Shown: piece by piece, positions 7,686-16,457 of the stretch
Layout of the letters: each line of letters begins with the position of its first letter
Position numbering within the stretch: position 1 is the first letter of the stretch
Source of the DNA: Bacillus thuringiensis
GTDB lineage: Bacteria; Bacillota; Bacilli; Bacillales; Bacillaceae_G
DNA length: 64,000 bases
Assembly: GCF_014932895.1 (NCBI RefSeq)
Contig: NZ_JACYOF010000011.1
Span: forward strand, 44,873-108,872
Direction: 5' to 3'
Notes under the pieces: generated by a model
What the model saw: the letters and a program-made list of their open reading frames with translations, nothing else
Database searches by the model: none
Told to the model about the DNA's origin: nothing
Position numbers and translations under genes: made by a program

Positions 7686-9753
7686 AGTTCCTCGACTCAC
7701 TTTCATCTCTAGGAATATATGGCGCCTCTTTTAACGGCATCGGCTTATTTCTTAATACTTGAATCCAAATTCGAAGTGCAGAAATTAATACAGCAATTAC
7801 AACTATCATAAAAATCCCGCATAGTGCTGCATCAATATAATCATTGAAAATAATTTGCTTCATCTGAGCGACATTTTTAGCTGGCGCTAACACTTTACCC
7901 TCATCTAACGCTCCCTGAAACACCTTTGCGTGGGATAAAAATCCTATTTTAGGATTTTCATGAAACAACTTTTGATAACCAGCTGTCATTGTTACAATAA
8001 GCAATCCGACAGTTGGAATAAGCGTCACCCAAACATATGCCTTTTTCCCCATTTTGAACAAAATTGTCGTTCCAAGTAATAACGCAATACCTGCTAACAT
8101 TTGGTTTGCAATACCGAAAAGTGGCCATAATGTATTAATTCCACCAAGCGGATCTACGACCCCTTGGTATAAGAAATATCCCCATCCTAATACACATAAC
8201 GTTGTAGCTATTACATTCGCTAATGTAGAATCCGTTTTCGCAAATGGTTTATATACATGCCCTAAAATATCTTGAATCATAAATCGTCCTACACGCGTTC
8301 CTGCATCAATCGTTGTTAAAATAAATAGAGCTTCAAAGAGAATAGCAAAATGATACCAAAATGCCATCATTGCCGTTCCACCTATTACTTGTGAGAAAAT
8401 ATGTGCCATACCTATCGCTAACGTTGGTGCACCACCTGTACGTGATAAAATCGTTTGCTCTCCAACGTTTACAGCAAGATCTTTTAATTCATTTGGTGTA
8501 ATAGCAAATCCCCATGAAGAAATAACTTGAGCCGCCTGCGATACATCCGTACCGATAAGTGCTGCCGGACTATTAATTGCAAAATAAGTTCCTGGCGTTA
8601 ATACACACGCTGCAATCATAGCCATCGCTGCTACGAATGACTCCATTAACATTGCTCCATAACCGATCGGCCTTGCATGTCCCTCTTGTTCAATCATTTT
8701 TGGCGTCGTACCTGATGAAACGAGAGCATGGAATCCAGACACCGCACCACAGGCAATCGTAATAAATAAGAACGGGAATAAGTTCCCAGAGAAAACAGGA
8801 CCTGTTCCATCGATAAATTGTGAAACTGCTGGCATTTTTAAATCTGGTGCTACAATTAAAATACCAATAGCCAATCCAACAATTGTTCCCACCTTTAAAA
8901 ATGTGCTTAAATAATCACGCGGCGCTAAAAGCATCCAAACGGGCAATGCCGATGCAATAAATCCGTATACAATGAGCATAATAGCAATCGTTTCACCACT
9001 AAACGTAAACATACTTGCAAGTGTTGGATTTTCAGCTACATACTGTCCTCCAACAAGAGATAAAATAAGTAGAATAATACCAATTACTGATCCTTCACCG
9101 ACCCTTCCAGGTCTAATGTAACGCATATAAACTCCCATTAAAATGGCGATAGGAATCGTTGCTGCTATTGTAAACATTCCCCAAGGACTGCCGATAAGTG
9201 CCTTTACTACTACTAATGCTAATACCGCTAATAAAATAATCATAATTCCTAAAATACCTATCATTGCAATTAACCCTGTAACAGGACCAATCTCATCTTT
9301 AATCATTTCTCCTAATGATTTACCATTACGTCTCATCGAAGCAAATAAAATTACAAAATCTTGTACAGCTCCAGCGACAACTACCCCAACAATAATCCAA
9401 ATTGTCCCTGGTAAATATCCCATTTGTGCCGCTAGAATCGGTCCTACTAAGGGTCCCGCCCCAGCAATTGCTGCAAAGTGATGCCCGAACAATACCCACT
9501 TATTTGTCGGAACATAGTCTTTCCCATCATTTAATGTATGAGCTGGTGTTTGGCGATTGTTATCTAAGCCAAAAACTTTTCTCGCTATAAATCTACTATA
9601 AAACCGATAAGCAACTGCATATACACATACCGCAGCTACTAAAAGCCATACAGCATTAATCGTTTCACCTTGTGATAAAGCTATTACTCCAAAAGCACCT
9701 GCTCCTACTGCTGCAATAACTCCCCAAAGTAAGATTGACTTCAATGTCTTCAC
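7678..9753 (-). CDS. cstA: CstA-family carbon starvation / pyruvate transporter
   Basis: A 691-residue polytopic membrane protein of the CstA family. Signatures include YRFYSRFIARKVFGLD, NKWVLFGHHFAAIAGAGPLVGP, SSGTTPKMIEQEGHARPIGYGAMLMES and TTIDAGTRVGRFMIQD. Family members take up pyruvate or peptides under carbon limitation. I place the start at the GTG at 9753 (KTLKSILLWG), six bases after a GGGGGG ribosome site; the in-frame ATG at 9831 would add 26 hydrophilic residues without such a site. It is followed by a YbdD-like gene and preceded by an orphan LytTR regulator, an arrangement recalling LytTR control of the pyruvate transporter BtsT in E. coli. Confidence 0.92.
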   Translation of the reverse strand: MKTLKSILLWGVIAAVGAGAFGVIALSQGETINAVWLLVAAVCVYAVAYRFYSRFIARKVFGLDNNRQTPAHTLNDGKDYVPTNKWVLFGHHFAAIAGAGPLVGPILAAQMGYLPGTIWIIVGVVVAGAVQDFVILFASMRRNGKSLGEMIKDEIGPVTGLIAMIGILGIMIILLAVLALVVVKALIGSPWGMFTIAATIPIAILMGVYMRYIRPGRVGEGSVIGIILLILSLVGGQYVAENPTLASMFTFSGETIAIMLIVYGFIASALPVWMLLAPRDYLSTFLKVGTIVGLAIGILIVAPDLKMPAVSQFIDGTGPVFSGNLFPFLFITIACGAVSGFHALVSSGTTPKMIEQEGHARPIGYGAMLMESFVAAMAMIAACVLTPGTYFAINSPAALIGTDVSQAAQVISSWGFAITPNELKDLAVNVGEQTILSRTGGAPTLAIGMAHIFSQVIGGTAMMAFWYHFAILFEALFILTTIDAGTRVGRFMIQDILGHVYKPFAKTDSTLANVIATTLCVLGWGYFLYQGVVDPLGGINTLWPLFGIANQMLAGIALLLGTTILFKMGKKAYVWVTLIPTVGLLIVTMTAGYQKLFHENPKIGFLSHAKVFQGALDEGKVLAPAKNVAQMKQIIFNDYIDAALCGIFMIVVIAVLISALRIWIQVLRNKPMPLKEAPYIPRDESESRNYA

Positions 9754-9874
9754 ATACAACCCCCCAATACTACTTCTTAGTGGTGATTGTACTAAATTTT
9801 CTGAATATTTAAGTTGAATCCTCCTTATCATGAAGGATTTTTAGTTTATCATGTTAAAATACTCTCATTACCTG

Positions 9875-10591
9875 CTATAATTCAATTTTATTTCGAAGGC
9901 GTTTTACATAATTACGACTCACTGGAATCGGTTGCTCATCATACCTATCTAAATACAAATTATACGTGCCATTATAATAAGGTTTCAGTTCTTGCACATA
10001 TGACATATTAATTAAATAGCTTTTATGTACACGTAAAAAATCATATATATTTAGTTTATTTTCTAATTCCTGAAGTGTATATGTTGAAATATACTGATTA
10101 TTTGTTGTATAAATTGAAACTGTTTTATTTTCCTTATTTTTACTTACATATACAATATCTTCTGGGAAAATATATCGAATTCCCTCTTGACCTTCTATCG
10201 GTAGTTTTCGCAAATAACTCTTTGCTCTCTCACCTTGCTCTTTACCCATTCTATATAAGAGAAATTGTAAATCTTCTTCACGAAATGGTCGTAGTAAATA
10301 ATAAAATGCTTGGAAACGAAAAGCTGTAATGGATTCTTCTATATCTTCCCCCATAAAAATAAATTTCGTATAACCATTTACTTCTCGTAATAAACTTGCA
10401 TATTCAAAACCAGTACCATCTATTAATTTTGAATTTAAAAAAACAAAATCTGGTGTATGTTTTTTCATTATTAACAAGGATTCTGTTCCTGTATTCGCTT
10501 CAAAACATTCTATATTCCGAATATTCTCGGTAAAATTCTCAACTAATTTTCTTCTCTCTTCTGTCTCTTCCATGATAAGTAAAATTTTCAT
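9875..10591 (-). CDS. Orphan LytTR-type regulator with degenerate receiver domain
   Basis: A 238-residue protein. The C-terminal half (about 130-238) is a normal LytTR DNA-binding domain (GIRYIFPEDIVYVSKNKENK, FLRVHKSYLINMSYV, IPVSRNYVKRLR). The N-terminal half aligns with a receiver domain, but every catalytic position is changed: the acidic pair is E8/E9, the phosphoacceptor is N53 in FLNSKLIDG, the T/S is G81 and the lysine is R101. The LytR protein encoded at 37.7 kb in this window keeps all of them. No kinase is adjacent. It probably acts without phosphorylation. Its position upstream of and co-directional with cstA suggests cstA as a target. Confidence 0.85.
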   Translation of the reverse strand: MKILLIMEETEERRKLVENFTENIRNIECFEANTGTESLLIMKKHTPDFVFLNSKLIDGTGFEYASLLREVNGYTKFIFMGEDIEESITAFRFQAFYYLLRPFREEDLQFLLYRMGKEQGERAKSYLRKLPIEGQEGIRYIFPEDIVYVSKNKENKTVSIYTTNNQYISTYTLQELENKLNIYDFLRVHKSYLINMSYVQELKPYYNGTYNLYLDRYDEQPIPVSRNYVKRLRNKIEL

Positions 10592-10699
10592 TTATCCAAC
10601 CACCTAATTCCTTTGTCCGTCTGTCCTGTTGTATACATTCGCTTTTATAAGAAACAATCCCTTTTTCTTACTATACCATTATTTATCTAAAAAAACAGA

Positions 10700-10726
10700 A
10701 AAAAGGAAACCACCACGGTTCCCCTA
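10700..10726 (-). terminator. Terminator of the MFS permease gene
   Basis: An imperfect hairpin (about 10704-10724) followed on the minus strand by six T residues, just past the stop codon at 10732. Confidence 0.55.
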
Positions 10727-10731
10727 TCCTT

Positions 10732-11931
10732 TTATATTAATTCCCGTTGCTTCGTTTCTTGCCCAAGTACAATTACAGCAAATACTCCAATTAAAATTGA
10801 TCCACAAAAAATCGTAAATATTAGTGATAGTGAAGCTTGTGAAGCAACTAAGTATCCCACTAATAGTGGTCCAAGAATACCACCAATACGGCCGAATGCT
10901 GCTGCCATCCCTGCACCTGTACCACGAATAGCTGTTGGATACTGTTCAGGTGTATAGGCGTATAATGCACCCCAAGCACCTAAATTAAAGAAGGATAGTA
11001 ACATACCTGCCACGATTAAAACTGTTAATGAATCCGCAATCCCAAACAAATAAGCGCTGCACGCTGTACCGATTAAATACGTAACCAAAACAAATTTACG
11101 ACCAAGGCGTTCAATAAACCAAGCAGCTGTAAAATACCCTGGAAGTTGAGCTAATGTCATAATGAGTACGTACTGAAAACTTTTTATTAAACTGAATCCT
11201 TTTAATACCATTACACTAGGTAACCAAAGAAACATTCCATAATAGGAAAAGACAACACAAAACCATAAAATCCATAGCATAATTGTTGCTTTACGATATT
11301 CGCCAGACCAAACTGATTTTATATTTTCGATAATAGAGGGTCTTTTTTCAACCTTTTGGAATCTTGGGGAATCTGGTAAATTCCATCTTAAATATAAAGC
11401 ATATAGTGCCGGAACCGCACTCAATACCATCGCAATTTCCCAACCATATTTCGGAATAACGAAATATGAGATAAGAGCTGCAATTAACCAGCCACCTGCC
11501 CAAAAACTTTCTAATAGCACAACAATTTTGCCGCGTTCATGTGCTTCAACACTCTCTGATACTAGCGTAGAAGCAACTGGAAGCTCTCCACCAAGCCCCA
11601 TACCAATTAAAAATCGTAAAACGAGGAACATCGCGAGTGTCGTCGTTAAAGCAGTTAAACCACTACCAATAGAAAATAGTAATAATGTAATAATAAAGAC
11701 CGATTTCCGTCCTATTTTATCTGATAGTATCCCAAAAAGGAGCGCCCCTACTGCCATACCAATTGAATTAATGCTACCTATCCAGCCCATTTCTTGAGTA
11801 CTTAATCCCCAATCTTTTTGGAGCGCTACGATTACAAATGAAAGCATTCCAACATCCATGGCATCAAATAGCCATCCAAGCCCTGCTATACCAAGTAGCT
11901 TTCGCTTCGAAATTTCTTTTACCTTGCCCAC
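10732..11931 (-). CDS. niaP: MFS transporter, niacin permease type (NiaP)
   Basis: A 399-residue MFS transporter of twelve helices. The loop 2-3 motif is GILSDKIGRKSVF. GLGWLFDAMDVGMLSFVI and RFLIGMGLGGELPVASTLVSE mark the sugar/organic acid porter branch that contains B. subtilis YceI/NiaP, the nicotinate importer. The GTG start at 11931 has GAGGAGG eight bases upstream. Directly upstream lies an inverted-repeat element resembling a NiaR operator, which supports niacin transport and repression by nicotinate. The substrate is an inference from similarity and that site. It is a single-gene unit. Confidence 0.8.
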   Translation of the reverse strand: MGKVKEISKRKLLGIAGLGWLFDAMDVGMLSFVIVALQKDWGLSTQEMGWIGSINSIGMAVGALLFGILSDKIGRKSVFIITLLLFSIGSGLTALTTTLAMFLVLRFLIGMGLGGELPVASTLVSESVEAHERGKIVVLLESFWAGGWLIAALISYFVIPKYGWEIAMVLSAVPALYALYLRWNLPDSPRFQKVEKRPSIIENIKSVWSGEYRKATIMLWILWFCVVFSYYGMFLWLPSVMVLKGFSLIKSFQYVLIMTLAQLPGYFTAAWFIERLGRKFVLVTYLIGTACSAYLFGIADSLTVLIVAGMLLSFFNLGAWGALYAYTPEQYPTAIRGTGAGMAAAFGRIGGILGPLLVGYLVASQASLSLIFTIFCGSILIGVFAVIVLGQETKQRELI

Positions 11932-11945
11932 AAGAAGTCCTCCTC

Positions 11946-11980
11946 ACACAGGTGTCTTTACACATCATTTTACATGTGTG
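11946..11980. promoter_or_regulatory. Putative NiaR operator upstream of niaP
   Basis: The segment ACACAGGTGTCTTTACAC (11946-11963) followed by ACATGTGTG (11972-11980) forms overlapping inverted repeats. They resemble, from memory, the ACAGGTGTCTT-type box bound by the nicotinate-responsive repressor NiaR (YrxA) in bacilli. It sits between the promoter area and the ribosome site of niaP. Confidence 0.55.
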
Positions 11981-12065
11981 AATTGTATAAGTAAAATGTT
12001 TTCGTGTGAAAAATTCTCCTTCATCATTCCCAAAAAATAAAATATTTATTAAAAATGAACAAATA

Positions 12066-12096
12066 AAAAAAGTAGCGATGTTCCGCTACTTTTTTG
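12066..12096 (-). terminator. Terminator overlapping the tagA stop codon
   Basis: The arms pair AAAAAGTAGCG with CGCTACTTTTTT. The hairpin includes the TAG at 12086-12088, so the last codons of tagA are part of the stem. Confidence 0.85.
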
Positions 12097-12826
12097 AACG
12101 CATTACCTCTTTTAAAAATTCCACTAACACTAGCTGACGACGCCAGCGTGTTGGATTACTACATAATCTGTAAAACCACTCTAAATGAATCGCTTGAATC
12201 CATTTTGGAGCACGCTTTACCTCTCCAGCCCAAACATCCAAACTACCACCTACTCCAACAGCCATTTTTGTTTCTAAACGATGCTTATTGTTTTGGATAA
12301 AGTTCTCTTGTCTTGGGAAACCAAGTGCAACAAGTAATAGATCTGGTTTTGCTTCTTGAATACGAGAAACAATATTTTCCTCTTCTTCTTGTTTAAAATA
12401 TCCATCTTGTGTACCTACAATAGATACGGCCGAATATGTCTTCGTTAAATGATCTGCTGCAGCTTGTACAACATGTGGTTTTGCACCTAATAAGAAAACA
12501 GATACTGGTTTATGCTCTTCTGATAACTTCGCAAATAAATTACACATTAAATCAAACCCTGCTACCCGTTCTTTTAAAGGCGTGCCAAGCATACCGCTTG
12601 CCTTTACAACCCCAATACCATCAGGTGTAATCAAATCCGTATTTAACAACGTTTTATGGAACTTTTCATCTTTTTTTGCACACATAACAATTTCAGGATT
12701 TGCTGTTACTACCTGAAAAGTATGAGCTTGCTCCAATTCTAATTGGTCCTTTAAATATTGAAGTGTTTCATCCATTGTCATTGTAGAGAAAGGAACACCT
12801 AGAATATCAACCGTTTGTACTTCCAT
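12086..12826 (-). CDS. tagA: WecG/TagA-family N-acetylmannosaminyltransferase
   Basis: A 246-residue enzyme of the WecG/TagA/CpsF family (GT26). Recognisable are FQVVTANPEIVM with T41, LITPDGIGVVKASG with the catalytic-base aspartate at about D69, FLLGAKPHVV, and GFPRQENFIQNN with GVGGSLDVWAGEVKRAP. It transfers ManNAc from UDP-ManNAc to undecaprenyl-PP-GlcNAc at the inner membrane face, making the linkage unit for wall polymers. In the B. cereus group, wall polysaccharide attached by such a unit anchors S-layer proteins. It lies 15 bases downstream of a GT4 gene and probably shares its transcript. Confidence 0.92.
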   Translation of the reverse strand: MEVQTVDILGVPFSTMTMDETLQYLKDQLELEQAHTFQVVTANPEIVMCAKKDEKFHKTLLNTDLITPDGIGVVKASGMLGTPLKERVAGFDLMCNLFAKLSEEHKPVSVFLLGAKPHVVQAAADHLTKTYSAVSIVGTQDGYFKQEEEENIVSRIQEAKPDLLLVALGFPRQENFIQNNKHRLETKMAVGVGGSLDVWAGEVKRAPKWIQAIHLEWFYRLCSNPTRWRRQLVLVEFLKEVMRSKK

Positions 12827-12841
12827 AATTAACTATCCTCT

Positions 12842-13942
12842 CTATTTCAATAAAAGTTTCTTATATGCATTACGAGTATCTTCATACAAATTCTTTAACG
12901 AGAAATGAGTAGATGCATGATTGTATAAACGATTTCCCATCGCTTCTAATTCACCACTTAACCATTTTTCATAAGCATTTTCTAATGCAATTGCTAATGA
13001 ATCTACATCACTAATTGGTACAATCCATCCATACGTATCATCAACTATTAACTTTTTCATATCACCCACATTTGTTGCAATAGATGTTAAACGTTGATTT
13101 GCAGCTTCCAATAAAACAAGGGGGAAACTTTCACTATAAGAGGTTAACAAATTAATGTGCGCAGATGCATATAATTCTTTTGAATCTGTACGGAAACCTA
13201 GAAAAATCACTTTATCCTCTAAGCCTTTTTGTTTCACCATCTCTTTTAATTCTATCTCTATAGGTCCATCCCCAAGTAAAAGTACCTTTATATTTGGAAT
13301 TTTTATTTTTTGTAACGCTTCAAATAAAATGCTATGACCTTTAATAGGATGAAGACGCGCTACTTGAATGGCCGTAAATACTCCTTTATCGATGCCAAAT
13401 TCACTCTTATCATAAGGTTTTGCTGGAATACTATCATACTCAATCCCATTATAAACTGTACAAATCTTTTCTTCTGGTACACCGAGTTTTATTATGTTTT
13501 CCTTAAAATTCTCCGTAATTGCAAAAAACAAATCTACTTTCTTGAAAGAACGTAAATTTAACTTCGTAAATACCCATCCTTTTAATCCGCTCTTCATAAA
13601 ATCCAAGGTTGGATCACTGTGGACAGTCATTATCCATTTCGCTTTTATACCTTTTTTCAAGAGGGAGAGATAGAAATTCGCTCGTGCGCCATGTGTATGC
13701 ACAATTTCAAATTGGCTTTCATTAATAAATGACTTTATTTTTGAAAGGATTGATAAGTCGTACCGAGATGATTGAGTAAAAACATGTACTTGGATACCAA
13801 GGCCCCTCGCTTCTCTAGCGATCGCACCTTCTTCAAATACCATTAATTCCACTTCTTTCTTCGGAAACTGCGATAAAAGTGAAATAATATGTGTTTTTCC
13901 CCCACCTTCTTCTGCACCAGCATTAATATGCAACACTTTCAT
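12842..13942 (-). CDS. Glycosyltransferase family 4
   Basis: A 366-residue GT-B enzyme. The N-terminal domain begins LHINAGAEEGGGKTHIISLL and has the FEIVHTHGARANFYLSLL acceptor-side segment. The C-terminal domain has AIQVARLHPIKGHSILFEAL, LLLGDGPIE and SESFPLVLLEA, the E-x7-E nucleotide-sugar site of GT4. It is expected to work on the cytosolic membrane face in surface polysaccharide assembly. It is followed at 15 bp by tagA and preceded, after a terminator, by a Wzy-like gene. The donor sugar cannot be told. The start ATG at 13942 sits ten bases after a GGAGG site. Confidence 0.9.
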   Translation of the reverse strand: MKVLHINAGAEEGGGKTHIISLLSQFPKKEVELMVFEEGAIAREARGLGIQVHVFTQSSRYDLSILSKIKSFINESQFEIVHTHGARANFYLSLLKKGIKAKWIMTVHSDPTLDFMKSGLKGWVFTKLNLRSFKKVDLFFAITENFKENIIKLGVPEEKICTVYNGIEYDSIPAKPYDKSEFGIDKGVFTAIQVARLHPIKGHSILFEALQKIKIPNIKVLLLGDGPIEIELKEMVKQKGLEDKVIFLGFRTDSKELYASAHINLLTSYSESFPLVLLEAANQRLTSIATNVGDMKKLIVDDTYGWIVPISDVDSLAIALENAYEKWLSGELEAMGNRLYNHASTHFSLKNLYEDTRNAYKKLLLK

Positions 13943-13978
13943 TTCTTAATCCTCCATTTTATTTTTATTTACTATAAC

Positions 13979-14014
13979 AAAAATAAAAGCTAACATATGC
14001 TAGCTTTTATTTTT
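13979..14014. terminator. Bidirectional terminator between GT4 and Wzy-like genes
   Basis: Perfect 14-base arms around an 8-base loop, with A/T runs on both sides, three bases past the Wzy-like stop codon. Some readthrough into the GT4 gene is possible. Confidence 0.85.
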
Positions 14015-14017
14015 CTA

Positions 14018-15424
14018 TCATTCAATTTCCAAGTCAACTATTAAATATGCCATGAGTAACACTAGATAAAAACTCACTCCAGGTGCCATTAAAATATGCC
14101 CAGCGATAAATGAAATACCTAATCCTAAAAGTATCGCTGCAACGACCATTGCATATTTCACTGTAAATATTTGCTTGAACTTAGTAAACACACATACAAT
14201 AAATTTAATGCCAAAGTATAAGAATGGCACTATAAGTAAAATAAACCCTATAATTCCGAAAGAGTAGAACCAATCATGGAAATCGCGTTCAATTAATTTC
14301 GGTTGCTCTTTATAGTTACCAGCATAACCCATCCCTAGTAACTTTTGGGATGTTGGAGCTTCCTTATAGAAATCTTTATACATTTGCTCAAATAATTGAC
14401 GCCCACTGAAAATAATAGCTTGAGTTTCTTCCTTTTTCTCCGCTGCTTTTTCTTTTTCCTGTTCTTTCTCTCTTTCTTTTTCTTTCTCTGTAACTGGAGG
14501 TTTATGCTCTTTCGCTTCTTCTTTCTTTTTCTCTTCCTGTTTCGCACTTTGTTGTTGTTCAATTAATTGGAAATGAACCCCCATATTTTTCATAAATGGT
14601 GAAAAAGGTGTATATGCCAATATGCCTACAAAAACAGTCATTGCAACAAAACCATTTAATAAATAGACATTTTTCTTTCCATCTTTACGTTGTGTAAACG
14701 CCTGGATAAAGCACATAACAACTGCAATAGCCATTGTTGCAAAGATTGCTCCTACACCAACCTTTGTCCCAATTGCAAATAGTGAATAAACAACTAAAAC
14801 GGAAGGAATCCAATAGTATACTTTACCTATACTCTTTGTTTTTTCAATTGAATACAAAATAACAATTGGGCACATGATGGCTAAAATAGAACCTAGTTCG
14901 TTACCTGCATAAAACCAACCACGTGATCCCAACTTCAACCATGCATAACTATTGTAATCTGTCCCAGTCGCAATCGAAGCTACCATTACTACTCCTATGA
15001 TTAACGATGCATACGTAATATAGTCACGCATTTTTGAATGCCCTTTTTCTTTTAAAGATTTAAAAACAAACACATAGCAAGTAAGCATCACAAACGGATA
15101 TAAAGCTTTTGCTATAAATTTAATTTCTTCTGTAAGCACCATAGGATTCTTTGTAAATTTATTATTCATCAACCCAATAGTGAAAACTATTCCAACTAGG
15201 ATTATATAAGATATATATTTTATACTCCCTCTTTTCCTTGTTTGTATTAAAATATATATTCCACTTAGAAACATAACGAATAAGCGGGTAATAACTCCAA
15301 TAGTCGTATCAATTTTTAAAACCATTATACAGAATGCTGTGAGCAAATCTAAAATGGGTTGCAACAAAATAAAGATTAATAGAAAATTTTCAAATTTATT
15401 ACTTTTAATACTCTCCCTTAACAT
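14018..15424 (-). CDS. O-antigen ligase/polymerase-like membrane protein (Wzy/WaaL type)
   Basis: A 468-residue polytopic protein of the O-antigen ligase family. The helices frame a large external loop after YTPFSPFMKNMGVHF. In the middle of that loop, about residues 283-331, there is a strikingly charged Lys/Glu/Gln tract (EKEKEREKEQEKEKAAEKKE) that looks like a single alpha helix or coiled coil. The loop resumes with GRQLFEQMYKDFYKEAPTSQKLLGMGYAG and RDFHDWFYSFGIIGF, the typical Wzy/WaaL region with the catalytic-type histidine. It would polymerise or ligate wall polysaccharide outside the membrane, and matches the WpaA/WpaB-type genes I recall for secondary cell wall polysaccharide. The start has a GGAGG site six bases upstream. 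Confidence 0.85.
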   Translation of the reverse strand: MLRESIKSNKFENFLLIFILLQPILDLLTAFCIMVLKIDTTIGVITRLFVMFLSGIYILIQTRKRGSIKYISYIILVGIVFTIGLMNNKFTKNPMVLTEEIKFIAKALYPFVMLTCYVFVFKSLKEKGHSKMRDYITYASLIIGVVMVASIATGTDYNSYAWLKLGSRGWFYAGNELGSILAIMCPIVILYSIEKTKSIGKVYYWIPSVLVVYSLFAIGTKVGVGAIFATMAIAVVMCFIQAFTQRKDGKKNVYLLNGFVAMTVFVGILAYTPFSPFMKNMGVHFQLIEQQQSAKQEEKKKEEAKEHKPPVTEKEKEREKEQEKEKAAEKKEETQAIIFSGRQLFEQMYKDFYKEAPTSQKLLGMGYAGNYKEQPKLIERDFHDWFYSFGIIGFILLIVPFLYFGIKFIVCVFTKFKQIFTVKYAMVVAAILLGLGISFIAGHILMAPGVSFYLVLLMAYLIVDLEIE

Positions 15425-15695
15425 CTAGAACCTCCATAACTAATGCCTAATTTCACTCTATGCGATTATTATTATTTTTCTTATTTCAAATATTTATTAT
15501 AACATATATTTTTTAATTAAACGTCTCACATTTCTATCCAACCTTACCTTATAGAAAAAGCAAATTTGTATTTTCAAGCGCTTTCTTTCCTTATTTTTTC
15601 TTTTTTTCTACATGTAACGAAAATGCATTGTTATTTACATAACTTTAGTGTATATTTTTTCTCTGGAATATCTTTAAGAGGAAGGGATTACAGCC

Positions 15696-16328
15696 ATGTT
15701 ATTAATCGATATATTTACGTTTCTTGGCATTATCGCCGCTGCTATTTCCGGTACATTAGTTGGTTTAAAAAAAGATTTAGATTTTTTCGGTGTCCTTTGT
15801 TTAGCTGTAGCTACTGCGCTCGGCGGCGGTATTATTCGTGATATTATGATCGGTAACCTGCCTCCTGTCGCATTTGTAAAACCCATTTACTTTTTCGTAA
15901 GCGTATTATCAGCATTATTTACTTGTATGTTTTTTGAGCGTATCAATAAACTACAAGTCGTTATTATGCTTTCTGATGCTGTTGGCTTAGGAGTTTTTAC
16001 AGCTATTGGGGCAAATGCGGCAATGTCACATCATGTTGACGCCTCATTTTTAGTTGTTTCAATGGGAGTCATTACAGGTATTGGAGGCGGTATTTTGCGT
16101 GATATTTGTGCTCAAGATATCCCTTACGTATTCCGAAAAGAGATTTACGCAATCGCTTCTATCTTAGGAGCAATTAGCTTCTTAATCACACATGCAATGG
16201 GAGCGCACGTATTAGCTTTCTATGTTTGTTTATTAATAACATTCATTATCCGTGTCGTTACTGTAATATATAATGTACATTTTCCTGTTTTCTTTAAAAC
16301 ACATGCCAAAATTAATAAAGGCCATTAA
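15696..16328 (+). CDS. TRIC-family cation channel (UPF0126, YicG-like)
   Basis: A 210-residue membrane protein with two tandem copies of a three-helix UPF0126 unit. Each has the glycine-rich motif: ATALGGGIIRDIMIGNLPP at about residues 44-62 and TGIGGGILRDICAQDIPYVFRKEIYA in the second half. Bacterial TRIC homologues form trimeric potassium-permeable channels, but E. coli relatives are annotated as amino-acid transporters, so substrate is open. The ATG at 15696 has GAGGAAGGG nearby. Single gene with its own terminator. Confidence 0.85.
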   Translation: MLLIDIFTFLGIIAAAISGTLVGLKKDLDFFGVLCLAVATALGGGIIRDIMIGNLPPVAFVKPIYFFVSVLSALFTCMFFERINKLQVVIMLSDAVGLGVFTAIGANAAMSHHVDASFLVVSMGVITGIGGGILRDICAQDIPYVFRKEIYAIASILGAISFLITHAMGAHVLAFYVCLLITFIIRVVTVIYNVHFPVFFKTHAKINKGH

Positions 16329-16355
16329 GAGAATTCTAAATAGAATTCTCTTAAT
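16326..16355 (+). terminator. Intrinsic terminator of the TRIC-family gene
   Basis: A 30-bp inverted repeat (arms of 13-14 bp) beginning within the stop codon region. The T-run is weak, but the stem is long. Confidence 0.7.
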
Positions 16356-16457
16356 TTATATATCATTCTAAACACTAATATGGAGTAATTGTATATAAAA
16401 ATATATAATTATATAAGAAACAAAAATGAAAACGCTTTATACACAGGGGGAAAAACG

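Noticed and set aside
10592-10731. Partner kinase gene for the orphan LytTR regulator
   Set aside because: Only about 140 bp of non-coding DNA and an unrelated MFS gene lie upstream; no kinase is encoded nearby.
14335-14562. Lysine/arginine-rich minus-strand open frame inside the Wzy-like gene
   Set aside because: It is the shifted reading of the charged low-complexity tract, without a ribosome site.
15576-15592. cre-like AAGCGCTT near the TRIC gene
   Set aside because: Three mismatches to the cre consensus, including fixed positions; too weak to annotate.
15566-15841. Open frame overlapping the start of the TRIC-family gene
   Set aside because: Its composition is that of an out-of-frame read and the TRIC frame has clear family motifs and a ribosome site.
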